Shown piece after piece: positions 23,393 to 33,758 of a stretch of 64,000 bases of DNA. Source of the stretch: Limnanthes douglasii subsp. nivea (Eukaryota; Streptophyta; Magnoliopsida; Brassicales; Limnanthaceae); NCBI GenBank assembly GCA_036936605.1, contig JAUPFV010000001.1, positions 166,742,643-166,806,642 of the forward strand, read 5' to 3'. Every line of letters starts with the position of its first letter. Position 1 is the first letter of the stretch. The translations under genes were made by a program, and so were the position numbers. The notes under the pieces were generated by a model that ran no database searches, had not been told where the DNA came from, and was given only the letters and a program-made list of their open reading frames with translations.

Positions 23393-24113
23393 CTGATTCG
23401 AGCCCCTTAACGATCGAAGGGTTTTCCTGGATGACTATCCACGGGTATTCCTCTGACTATGATGCTTTAGCCAAAGAATCAACCACTGAATGCCCGGCCC
23501 TATGGACATGTTCATATCTAACACCCTTGAAACTCAAAGTTAAGGCCTTCAAAACCCCAAGATATTTTACCAAGTGATCTTTTTCTTTACTATTTTAACT
23601 CCACAAATATTTGCAAGTCTTTATGCCTTCCAAAGCACCTTCCTAATCGGCTTCATTATTTGATATTGTAACCTGAATTGGATCGCTTGATACATAGCGA
23701 TCCTCTGGAGATACCATAGTGGTTCAGATTGTCCATTATGTTCCAAGTTCTTCTTTATCAACTTCCATTTCATTCCGATCATAGTGAAACTCAAATAATA
23801 AATCAATTAAGGCTTGTGCTTTAATAGCAGTTTTCGATTCCAATTCAATATCAAAATCTTCAAGCTCTATTGACCACTTCGTCATTCTTCCAGACACATC
23901 GGGCCTTTGTAGCATGTTCTTCAACGGAAAAGATGTTTGTACGACAATTGAATGAGCTTGAAAGCAAGACGTCATTTTTCGCGCATATGTAACTACTGCT
24001 AGAGCTAACTTTTCAAACCCAAGATATTGCTTCTTAGCATCCAGAATACTCTTACTCACATAATAAACCGACTTCGGAACATTCGACTCTTCTCGGATTA
24101 AAACCACACTCAC
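23393..24113 (-). pseudogene. RNase H and remnant of the second RNase H, nested Tat element
   Basis: The minus-strand frame at 23,736-24,113 contains VYYVSKSILDAKKQYLGFEK, KMTSCFQAHSIVVQTSFPLK and SGRMTKWSIELEDFDIELES. This is the RT-linked RNase H and the tether segment. Beyond 23,740 a second, archaeal-like RNase H is represented only by its C-terminal part (HSVVDSLAKAS, near 23,460-23,490), and its catalytic N-terminus appears deleted. Dual RNase H is a marker of the Tat lineage, and the intact counterpart is at 62.2-62.6 kb. Confidence 0.75.
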
Positions 24114-24122
24114 CGCGAAATT

Positions 24123-24900
24123 TTACACTGCCAAATAGACGTATAACTTTTCCCCAAGATTTGGCTTTGTCAAGACTTGCAGAGAAGAAAGGTATTCTTT
24201 AATCTGATGAAACGCATTCGAACATATTTGAGTCCAATCAAAGCAATCTGCTTTTCTCAGCACTTGGAAGAAAGGGCCGCATTTATCAGAGGACCGCGAT
24301 ATGAACCTGTTTAACGCTACCAATCTTCCAATCAAGATTTGTACTTCTTTGATCGTACTTGGTGAGACCATAGTACACAGAGCCTTTAGATGTACAGAAT
24401 CGGATTCAATACCATGTTCACTGACTATGTATCCTAAAAACTTTCCAGATCTTACTCCAAATGTGCAGTTCTCCGTATTCAATTTCAGAGTTATCTTTGT
24501 CAAATTGGCAAAGGTTTATTCTAAGTCAACCAAATGATTTTCATATTTTAGGCTCTTGACTGGCATGTCATTAATGTAAACCTCACTATTTCTTCTAATG
24601 TGACACTCGAAAGCTTTGTTCACTAACCGTTAGTATGTTTCCCCAGCATTTCTCAACCCGAATGGCATTATCTTCTAACAGTGTAAACCTCTACCAGTGA
24701 TACAAGTTGTGCTCTCTTGATCTCTTGGGTCAATTTGGATTTGATTGTACACAGCATGAGCATCCATAAAAGACAAAATTGGTTTCCAAATGTTGAGTCA
24801 ACCAACTGATCTATTCTAGGCACAGGGAAAGGATATTTGGAGCATGCTCTATTTAAATCAGTGAAGTTCACACACATTCACCACTTGCCATTTATTCTTT
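24123..24900 (-). pseudogene. reverse transcriptase of the nested Tat element (broken)
   Basis: The minus-strand reading gives MCVNFTDLNRACSKYPFPVP (about 24,875), then the catalytic region VYINDMPVKS (about 24,570). The usual Y-x-D-D is thus Y-I-N-D, a change of the first catalytic aspartate. It continues as KLNTENCTFGVRSGKFLGYI (about 24,490) and the thumb/connection region to 24,123. The segment around 24,680-24,780 is frameshifted. Domain order and wording match the RT at 60.9-61.9 kb. Confidence 0.83.
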
Positions 24901-25259
24901 ATTATGACCGAGTTAGTGGTCCACAAAGGATATTTTAACTCGCGTATGTGACTTAATTTGGTTAAACAGTCCACGTCTGTCATTATAGCTTCAGCTTCTT
25001 CTTGAGAAAATTATCTCCTCTTCTGTATGATCGGACGAACATTGTTTCGTATTGCAAGCCTATAATAGATAACATTTGTTGAACCCTTGTGACATCCTCT
25101 GTACACCATGCAAACAATATAATTTTGTTGAAAAGAAATTTATTCAACATTTTTTTACATCCTGGTATAATCTTGTACCAGTCTTAAGGCTTTTACCTGG
25201 ACAAAAGACATGATCCTCAAAATTATCATATGGGACCATGAACCCAGGGGCTTCCCTCG

Positions 25260-26400
25260 GATCATCCACAGGATTGGACTCCGTGGGAGCCCTCACTGAT
25301 TGCTATTCTTTTTTTTACTCAACCCCCTTTATCTGCTTGGGGGCCAACTATGCTCGATAACATTCTCTTGCCATCTTCTGGATACTTCTTACTGTTCCCA
25401 CATTGCTTCCTACGACGTAGTCCAAACATTGTTGGACAATAAATGGAGCGAAGTGTATTCTAGACAACTAAGAACTTTCGAAGATAATGTTGTAAGATGT
25501 GGGAGCATCCACCACTAAAAATAAAACTGTAACCATCTTCTTGAATGGTCCTCGGACCAACTCCACCATCCCTTCGAACTCTCCGAAATTTAGCAGTACC
25601 TCCGGGGAATCCAACTATCGTTCTGTCTGATCGCAAGATTGTTGGTGGGTTTCGATCTGGCTATAAGTAGAAATAAACTTTATGTTAGCTAATTACCAGT
25701 ATCAGTCAAAAAATTCTTATCTCATTTCCCACTATATCCGCTCTGATTACTACTGCATCTTCATGTGGACCAGTTATGTCTCTCATATCATCCTCTTTGA
25801 AGTAAAGTATTGGAGATGGATTTATATACATGTGTGTTGAAGCACTTGCTTCTAAATGTGTTGCCAGACTAACAATGTGTCTCTTCCGAGAATAATTTGA
25901 TATCCCTGCAACTGTGTCCCCACAAAAAATGGTTACTGACTCAAAGAAAGCACATGACTCACTAACCTTAAATTTTTCTATCGGCTCTTCTACCATATTT
26001 ATACTGTTTCTGCCCGGTTTTGGGTCTAAATATTCGGAAATAATATCGAATGCATCTATCGACTCTTCATTGATTGCTTCAGATATAATTATTGCATCAT
26101 CTTGCTTAGGAACAACTTCTTGCTTAAGAGCAACCGTATTATTCTTCTTCACAAAATCGATTAACTTTCCATTTTCTATCAAATATTGCACTTCTCTCTT
26201 TAACACCATAAAATATTTTGTATCATGCACGAGATCCTCATGATATTGACAATATTTATTTTTCCTATGCTTTCTTGGAGTCTGCATTGGGAAAGGATTA
26301 CGAAAGGGTACATTTGAATGCGCCTTCTCAAAAATAGTTGATACACACTCGTTCAAATCAACATAATGAACGGGTCGGACCCACTTGCTAGAAATGGGTC
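25260..26400 (-). pseudogene. gag C-terminus and protease region of the nested Tat element
   Basis: The minus-strand frame 25,706-26,356 reads RKNKYCQYHEDLVHDTKYF, a zinc-binding motif (C-x-x-H-x-x-x-x-H) missing its last cysteine. EVQYLIENGKL follows, then SEYLDPKPGRN and FFESVTIFCGDTV. The last two match the gag-protease linker of the younger element (SEYLDPDP, FFESLTIFGGDT). KRHIVSLATHLEAS and YFKEDDMRDITGPHEDAVVI then lead into the protease. The fold-back half of the protease is badly damaged (25,440-25,700). Confidence 0.8.
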
Positions 26401-27960
26401 AAACATATTGTTCAGCGTTTACTGCAGATGCATATTGTTAATTATCCATTGCCCTTTGAGGCACTTGACTTGTAGCTTGAACTGGTGCTCGGGGTCGGAC
26501 TGTTGTCGTTGGCTGCGACACCTGTGGTCGGACATTCACTAGTGGTGCACTGGCTCTTATCAAGGTCAGATCTTTGTAGAATTGTGACATCGAATCTATC
26601 TCTGAAGCTCTAGTCTCTTCAACTAGAATCTGTTTCTTTATCTGATCTAATAATGCTCAACTAGAATCCATTTCTCTATCTGATTTAATAACGCTCCAAA
26701 TGTCATAGCCTGCGTTGCTGCGGTATTATCTTTCATCACCCTCGGAAGCAAACCCATTCGGACAGAAGCCAGAGCCAGTTTTTCTTCACAAAATTGCATA
26801 TATGTCTTAACCTGAATAAAATCCTTCGTATACTCTTTTAAACTTTCCCTAACTTTCAGACTCCAGTAAATCGTAGTATTCTCGTTCGCTCAGAATTTTT
26901 TGCTTCCAGCGAAGTGTTGTCGTAACATATTCCAAAACATATCAAAAAAAATTATGGACCCTTGAGTTAAAAGGTTATACCACTTTGATGCCGCATTCTT
27001 GAAAGTTTGAGAGAATGTCATACACAATAACGTGTCATCATCATAGTAATTGATCATAAAATTCTTCAACTGTTTAATATGACTATCTGGATCTTGTGTC
27101 CCATCAAACGTTTCCAGCTTGGAAATGTCGAACCACTTAGCGAGATGTCTGGACCAAATCTCAAGAGAATGGAGATGATCTCCAATTATATCCGACCTTG
27201 TAAGCACTTCCCCCGGACCTTCATTTGCAACCATATAGGGCCTTTCCTACTGATTCACTAATCCTGATTGTAGCTATCATATTCAACTTTTTCATGAGGA
27301 GTTATATATTCTAGTCGGACAGTATTCACCACTTTGTCGGGCTCTTCGGAATATAAATTTCTCTTCCCATGGTCATGCTTCTTCTTCCTCGGACCTTTTG
27401 TTCTCTGACTAGTCCGATGTGAAATTTTATGCACCTTTGAATATGTTTGTTTCTAATCTGTTTTATACCTAACATCAATATCCGAGGATGAGAATTCATT
27501 TGAGCTAAGAGATGTATACTCACTAGATTCTGATGATTCATATCGTTGTTCAGGTCTAGCTCGTCTTTTGGAAGATCGGTGAGTTTTCCTCCAACGCATT
27601 TCCTCAGGTTGAATAACATCTTGAGTCTGATCTGCCATGACGCGCTCTCGTCGAACTTTTGATCTGACTCTTTTTAATTTTATTATCAGTTCTTTTTCTG
27701 CGTTGAGCCTTTCAATATCTTTCAACAACTCTTTTCACCTGGAAACCAAGACAAACTCTTCATGAAGCTCTTCAGCGTACCCATTATGGTCGTTTCCTTC
27801 ATTTGTCACTTGTTCTTCCATCAGATGGTCTCCAGATACAACTCTGATCAAGTTATTTGTCAGACTCACCACGAACTTCAATTTTCATTGTTGTTTTTTA
27901 CTTTAGATTATTTTTATGGTTTTGAATGTTAATTCTGGGTACAACTCAGCTTCTTACAGA
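26401..27960 (-). pseudogene. gag N-terminal and core region of the nested Tat element
   Basis: The gag core is at 26,890-27,234 on the minus strand (LETFDGTQDPDSHIKQLKNF, DDDTLLCMTFSQTFKNAASK, LRQHFAGSKKF). A charged, arginine-rich N-terminal region lies at 27,326-27,728 in two overlapping frames. The stretch 26,401-26,880 is the variable linker with several stops. The start codon region near 27,850 is degraded. Gag would form the particle of the element, and here it is non-functional. Confidence 0.78.
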
Positions 27961-27969
27961 CGGCGCCAC
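27950..27969 (-). other. primer binding site of the nested Tat element
   Basis: Immediately inside the 5' LTR the minus strand reads GTGGCGCCGTCTGTAAGAAG. TGGCGCCG is the usual start of a primer site used by Tat/Athila-type elements, generally assigned to tRNA-Asp. I infer the tRNA identity from that rule. Confidence 0.65.
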
Positions 27970-28419
27970 TGATGATCTCAGATAATTATTAGGTAAGTCG
28001 AGATGCGGAAATGTTCGTAGGAGATCGTATATCTAGGAAATGTTTGTAAGTGATCTTCTGTCTAAGAAATTTTCGTATCAGATACTTTTAGTGAGATAAT
28101 CAGTGTATAATAGAGAGAGAAAGAGACAAAAGGAATAAATGTAGCAATAATTTACCAATAATTAGCCATTTTCCCCAAAAAGGAATGTCCTTTATATAGT
28201 ACATGAGGTGGATAGTAAAATTACATGATTACCACCGTTATAGTGGATTTATCAGCCCACTCTTTTACGTTTTACAAACAAGTTATTAGGATATATCACT
28301 TAACCCCTCTATCTTTTATGTTTGCTCTACTTTAGTCCTTAATCACTAAATACATGAATCTAGTCTTTATATTTTATGTAATAAACCTTTTTATTATCTC
28401 TATTTTCCTTCCATTATCA
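27970..28419 (-). repeat. 5' LTR of the nested Tat element
   Basis: This is 450 bp. It begins TGATGATCTCAG and ends CCATTATCA on the plus strand, and is followed by ATACC, the same 5-mer that precedes the other LTR. The TATA region lies in TCCTTTATATAGTACATG. It has diverged from the other LTR by indels and many substitutions, so the insertion is not recent. Confidence 0.92.
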
Positions 28420-29240
28420 ATACCGACCAACGTTTTGCCAATAAAATAAAAGTATCAAATGCTCTTTTTTACAGGTATATAAGACTATATTCCTTTCAAA
28501 AAAATACGGTATTGACATTATAGGATCCCTTACAACGGCTTCATTAGATATATAATTTTCCTCGTAATTATGGGCTACTTTTCAGACTGTGTGGAAGCAC
28601 AACCATAATTGAGGATCACAAAAAAAAATATCCTAATTGTTTTGTAAAAGCTAACATATGTTGCAAATATGGAATTCCAATGTTCATCACAAAAAAAGAC
28701 GGAACACACTTCTAAAACAATTAAATTTCATTATTTTGCATAATAACAACCATAAAGCAAAACGTTTATCTCACATTTCCATCTTCAAGAAAATAGCCAA
28801 ATAAAGGTCACATATAGAATAAGAACAGATAACATAAAGAAAATATTAGAAGGGATAGTATGGAGTTGGAATGATTTATTATACGAGGTTATATGGTCAT
28901 ACAAACCAACCTTTAGAATTACACTTGTAATGGCACATTTGTCTTTAGTATATTGGATGGAGGTAGTAGTTCCAATTGAAACTCGTATTCTCTTATACAT
29001 AATATCAACAATTAAGGAATGAAAAAACATTAAAGCAATAGAATAAAAACTTTATGGTATTGAAGAAAAAGGAGTTAAGGCTCTTCTAAGATCAAGACTC
29101 TTATAGAAGTATGCATATAACTTAAAAGTTCGCTTTAGATTCTTGAGGTTAGAGATAAATTTCTCTGAAGACTGTTCATCTATACTAAAGACAAGGCTCT
29201 CATCAAGCTTGATCCAAACTCGAAATGTCCATATAAAATA
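28420..29240 (+). pseudogene. old plus-strand gypsy relic, integrase half (right of the nested element)
   Basis: This is the continuation of the relic ending at 18,017. Forced translation gives KYGIDIIGSLTTAS (about 28,503) and an SDCVEAQP-like stretch. It continues as LLYEVIWSYKPTF (about 28,876) and HLSLVYWMEVVVPIETRI (about 28,933), all core integrase motifs, then a decayed C-terminal region. No frame is open for long. This confirms that the nested element landed between RNase H and integrase of the host element. Confidence 0.75.
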
Positions 29241-30060
29241 CAATCAAAGGTCCAGTCTAGAACATACAAATTGTTGAATGAGATAGAAAAACTACTTTGA
29301 TACATCTAAAAATAGAATTGGAGGATTTACAAACAAACAAAAAATAAAAACACATCGGATAATTCAAGATATAATCTAAAGAAGGACCATGTGAGTTCCT
29401 TACAAAAACTCTTTGCCATTGGAATTCATTACTTCATTTGGAAAAATACATTCGATGTAATACAATAATTTCTTCCAAAAATCAGATAAAGAATCCTAAT
29501 GATATAACAAAAATAAATCCTTAAGAAATTTATAAAAATAAAATGCACAAGCCAAAGATAAAGAAATATATATAAATTAGAAATTTATACGTAAATATTT
29601 TCAAGATAAAATATGAGACAAACAATACAAATCATTATACATATATAAAAAAATAAAATATCACACTAAATTTTTTGGTTAAACAAGTAGCCTCACGACA
29701 TACCAAATGTATCAGGTACAAAAATAAAATTACCAAAGAAAATCAAGATTCTTAACAATAAAGGATACTCCGAAAACCGTATGGTTTTCAAAAGTATAAA
29801 CAGAATTAGTTGGATTTATAACAACAACAAAAAAATACATTATCATGCACCAACCTTTCTATTCTCATCTAGAAGATCGTAAACTTTAAATACATATTTA
29901 TTAGTAATTAAAAGGCCTCAATATTACATTCGGAACTTGTCCACTCAATATGTGGTGCCCTTCATGTAATTTACTACCAATAGTTTAAGTCTAAATCTTG
30001 ATAATATCCATGGAAGGAAGAACCAATCTTGTATGAGATGAATTCTAGTGCATGCTCAAT
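29241..30060. other. AT-rich stretch without recognisable feature
   Basis: I see A-rich low-complexity DNA and no convincing coding similarity. It may hold the remaining end of the old gypsy, but no LTR pair was found. Confidence 0.45.
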
Positions 30061-30069
30061 ATCAATAGT

Positions 30070-30256
30070 TTTGTTAGGGTGGCGACCAAAGTTCCACATC
30101 CCACATCGGTTAAACATGGGAAGGATCAGTGGTATATAAGTAAGAACATAGCTCAACTAGTATGAGGCCTTTTGGTAGTGGACCAAATGCAAAGCTGTGA
30201 GGGCCTTCGTGTGCCAAAGCGGACAATATCATACTAATGTTGAGATCGTGTTGTTT
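30070..30256 (+). promoter_or_regulatory. repeat with snRNA-type promoter (USE plus TATA)
   Basis: ATCCCACATCG (30,098-30,108) matches the plant snRNA upstream sequence element RTCCCACATCG exactly. TATATAA begins at 30,133, with a gap of 24 nt. That is the shorter spacing associated with Pol III-type plant snRNA promoters. A predicted transcript starting about 25 nt later would run through CAAAGCGGACAATATC to the T run at 30,250-30,253. Words such as CCAAAGCGGACAATATC recur widely in plant genomes as part of a dispersed repeat, so this is likely a repeat copy rather than a unique RNA gene. Confidence 0.5.
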
Positions 30257-30308
30257 TCAATTATATACGGAGATGGAATATGCAAATTGGACCCATATTC
30301 CCAACATA

Positions 30309-30382
30309 CGATTGTTGTAAATTCTTTTACATACGATTTCCTATACGATTGTTGTAAATTCTTTTACATACGATTTCCTATA
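30309..30382. repeat. exact 37-bp tandem duplication
   Basis: The 37-bp unit starting CGATTGTTGTAAATTC is present twice without a mismatch (30,309-30,345 and 30,346-30,382). Confidence 0.9.
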
Positions 30383-30399
30383 TTCTCTTCAAACTCAAT

Positions 30400-31090
30400 A
30401 ATTTATATTCCTATTTTGTTTCAATGCTCCATCTAAAATTTCATGTAACCTATCTTTTTCGGATGATGCAGTCTCAATAAGTTGATTATATTGGTTATGC
30501 ACATCAGCCTTTAAACTTCTTTATGTTTCTGCTTTGGCATAAATATTTCTTAACACACATGAAAGAGCTACAATAGAGATATCTTAAATATTTGATAGAT
30601 ATTTGATAAATTTTCCAAACTTCAAAGAATAAGAAAACTTATTTTTAGAAGAGTGTAGGTCAGTTTTCAAATTCTCCACTAAATTAACTTTAGCGTGAAG
30701 ATAAACTTTCAACCGTTTTCCAACCTTAGTTTAATTTGGAGTTTAACCTTCAGTTTTTGGTTAGTTTTAAGAGCTCTCCTAAATATTTAGACAATGTTCA
30801 AAGATTAAAGATAATTGGAATATGACTTTCACAAAACTTGTGCACAATCAATCATGAAGGAGTTGAATAATGACTAAACAGCAAAATAAAAACAAACAAA
30901 AATATATACAAACATAAGTTATGGATAAAAATGTGGTATTGGTTTACTTCAACCATCAATTCAATTTTTCTCTTGGCCATTCCATAAGGGAAAGATGAGT
31001 AGTCGACTTCTTCATTTCCGCTAAGTAACAAAATGGTTAAAGCTTTTTGAAATCTATTCCGAATGAAGACTTTTAAAGGCAAAAGATAAT
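30400..31090 (-). other. unassigned region with possible old coding remnants
   Basis: On the minus strand around 30,420-30,550 one frame reads SLKADVHNQYNQLIETASSE and further coiled-coil-like text. Another at 30,852-31,082 contains SSFPYGMAKRKIELM. These look like protein-coding remnants, but I cannot name a family. They are separated by non-coding text and could be exons of a broken host gene. Confidence 0.3.
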
Positions 31091-31101
31091 GGTGTTTCAG
31101 T

Positions 31102-31766
31102 CAGTGGCGGAGCCACTTGAGGGCTATGAGGGGCTGGAGCCCCCTTATTCCCGGTCCCGCAAAAAAAATTATATATATATTTATTGTTTTTTTTTCTTAA
31201 ACGATGGACAAATTAATTCGATTATTATTAAATATATTTTAGGAAATTATTTCCGGTCCCACCACTATTCATGGAGTGGTTCACATTTTGTTCTAAAAAA
31301 GACTTATATGATTTTTGTTTTTTATTTTTATGTTACTTTATCTTCTATAACTAGAAAAGACACTTAATTTTAAAAGAAACATCAACTTCTTATTTTCTTA
31401 TAATAAGATAGAGATTAATAAATGGAAGCTAAGTAAATTATTAAAAACATTTTATCAAAATTAGAAATTAAATAAAATGGTAAATAATTAAAATTGAAAT
31501 AGAATATAAGAGATTAATAACATTTTATGTTATTTTTGTTTACAAAATAGTTGGAAGAATACTGTTTCACAATGGTTTGTCGCTCTGTACTCATACTGAG
31601 AAATTGTATTTTTAGAATTAGCACATTGGTGTTTTTAGAGCTAGATAACGCATTCAAAACTAACAATAGAACTAGGTTTTGCAAAAATATTGAAAAATGT
31701 TTCGGAAGATTATGTATACATTTTATAGTTTAGCCCCCCTAATTTCCATTCCTAGATCCGCCACTG
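31102..31766. mobile_element. hAT-like MITE with perfect 8-bp target duplication
   Basis: The termini are inverted: CAGTGGCGGA at the left and its complement TCCGCCACTG at the right, with further imperfect pairing (AGGGGCTGGAGCC against TTAGCCCCCC). GTTTCAGT is present at both 31,094-31,101 and 31,767-31,774. An 8-bp duplication points to the hAT superfamily. The 665-bp interior is AT-rich and has no transposase, so it is non-autonomous. Confidence 0.88.
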
Positions 31767-31774
31767 GTTTCAGT

Positions 31775-32548
31775 ATATGTAAAATTAACATCCAGATTAT
31801 CATTATGGTTTCCAATGGAGTTATTTCACTTTGAATAATCAAGAATTTCGAAAGTATTAACCATATTTTTTAATGATGTAATACGAATATGGCCAATGTT
31901 GGTAACCATTATATGGAGCAAAGAAGTTTCCCCAACAACAACTGCAACTACATTATTAACTCACGTATTACCTTAAAATCTTTGCTCATGGGCTTTTTCA
32001 ATTTGGATCATTCACTAAAATCTTCATTTTTACGCTTCGGCCTGCGGTTTTTCTGTAGACGACATCTTGACTTAATAATAACAATGAAAGTTTCTTTCTC
32101 CAACAAAGAATCAAGATTTAACCTAGGAAAAGCATCATATATCTTTGTTTTCCCCTTCCTAAAATAAGAAGAAGCTTTCTTTGTAGTATGGGAACCTCCG
32201 TCAGTTATAAAAAACCTTTATGGGTGGTAGGACGAAGATCCATTACAAAATGTAAGTTTCACCCGGATAATCCTTCACCAAGAGCAAGGTGTTGGAATTT
32301 CTCCTTTGAATTGGAATGTCACGAGTTTTGTCGATATATCGGACTATCGGTCCTTAATATTAGTCCAATAAAAATAATCGTAATGAAATAAACAAACTAG
32401 TAGATAAAATATCATGGATATAATCTTATAGCTACCTGTATAATGCCGAATAATGTGAAGGATTGGATTCGGAAATTAACAACAAAAGCAAAATGTAAAG
32501 TTTTGAGAATAATTTGTAAGATAAAATAATACAGGTTATGGTCTTCAC
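31775..32548 (-). other. unassigned region with a possible coding remnant
   Basis: On the minus strand around 32,000-32,210 a single frame reads FFITDGGSHTTKKASSYF, then an RCRLQKNRRPKRKNE basic stretch, before a stop. This could be an exon of a degraded plant gene that the hAT-like MITE separated from the remnant at 30.4-31.1 kb. I do not recognise it. The rest is AT-rich. Confidence 0.25.
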
Positions 32549-32710
32549 TGTTAAATGAAATAACAAAAGAGAGAAAAAGAGAAGAAAAAATCGCTTGGAA
32601 GCGGCTAGGGTTTTCGTATTATTTAGAAAGTGTATCTATTTCATAGTGTATGTGATCTTATTTATAGATATAATAAACGGCTAACGGGTTTGGGCCTTAT
32701 ATCTTTAACA
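32549..32710 (-). repeat. 3' LTR and polypurine tract of the minus-strand copia
   Basis: This is 162 bp. On the minus strand it runs from TGTTAAAGATATAAGGCCC to CATTTAACA and is preceded by the purine tract TTTGAGAGAGGG. It shares AAACCCTAGCC-type text and overall layout with the LTR at 50,124-50,276. Confidence 0.88.
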
Positions 32711-32723
32711 CCCTCTCTCAAAC

Positions 32724-33750
32724 TCACAATACAACAGTAATAAGCATTGAGAGTTTGTCATTAAGAAAACAAAATCGTGATGTTGACTGAGCCTTTATGA
32801 AAATATCAGCAACCTGTAAAGCTGATGGAACATATCGAAGCAAGATGGTGTCAATCTGAAGATGATGTCGAGTAAAGTGACAATCTATTTCAATGTGCTT
32901 CGTCATCTTATGAAAAACATAATTGTTTGCTATTTGCATGGCGTTTATTTATCACAATGTAAGGAAGTGGGTTTAGTAACATTAACGCCTATATTTGCAA
33001 GAAGCCACTGTAACCAAACAATCTCACATATGGTGACGATCATAGCACGGCCTCACCTTCTGTAGAAGATCTAGACACAATATCTTGTTTCTTGCTTTTC
33101 CATGATATTAATGAATCTTCGAGAAAACTACAAAAATAGATAGTAGATTTTTGGTCATAAGGATCACTATCCCAATCAACATCATTATAGGTACGCAATT
33201 CAAGTGAAGAGGTCGAGGGAAATAAAATATTGTGGAGCTGAATGCCACGAAGATATCTCAATATTCGAAGAACAACTCCCCAATGGACGAATGTATGAGC
33301 CGTAACAAACTGACTAACCACATGAACAACATAAGCTATATCTAGCCGAATAGCTATAAGATAGACCAAGCTCCCTACAAGAGTTCGATATAGAGTTGGA
33401 TCTGACATATGAACACCATCAATTGGAGAATATCGATCATTGGTTTCAAGATAGGTATCTACCGTCCTATTATCAGGAACTTGCACTCACTCAAATAAAT
33501 CATATATATATTTTTTCTGAGAGAGAATATAACCATAAGTTGGAAGATCTTCCACTAGAGGACATATGCAACCGCAATAAGAGTACGAATTTTCGTCATT
33601 TTTGCCACTCGTAAAATGTCTCATCATAATCCATACCATACTTCTAGGAATACCCTTTTGCTACAAGATGAGCCTTATATCTTTTAACCTGCCCATCAGG
33701 TTTTGTTTTAATTTTAAAAACTCATCGAGATCCGATTATATGCTTACCCG
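32724..33750 (-). pseudogene. copia reverse transcriptase/RNase H, internally deleted
   Basis: The RT start is readable at 33,560-33,750 (KTKPDGQVKRYKAHLVAKGY, MDYDETF). The sequence then jumps directly to the C-terminal RT/connection (VPDNRTVDTYLETNDRYSPI, about 33,480; SLVYLIAIRLDIAYVVHVVS). The central catalytic part that should hold YVDD is missing. RNase H follows (YNDVDWDSDPYDQKSTIYFC, VSRSSTEGEAVL, then KHIEIDCHFTRHHL near 32,870 and VADIFIKA near 32,780). Stops and frame changes are present. It is a non-functional relic. Confidence 0.85.
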
Positions 33751-33758
33751 ATAGAGGT

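Larger units (their letters stand above)
18018..28419 (-). mobile_element. complete but mutated Tat-type Ty3/gypsy element with target duplication ATACC
   Basis: Two direct LTRs (18,018-18,408 and 27,970-28,419) start with TGA(A/T)GATCTCAG and share most of their sequence. The 5-bp sequence ATACC occurs immediately outside both (18,013-18,017 and 28,420-28,424). Coding order on the minus strand is gag, protease, RT, RNase H, second RNase H remnant, integrase. An additional ORF on the plus strand then lies before the 3' LTR. The flanking sequence on both sides belongs to one older plus-strand gypsy, which confirms nesting. Confidence 0.93.

Noticed and set aside
18018..28419. Endogenous virus (env-bearing or pararetroviral) interpretation of the Tat element
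   Set aside because: No env-like, movement-protein or coat-protein sequence is visible; domain order, LTRs and the target duplication are those of a Ty3/gypsy retrotransposon.
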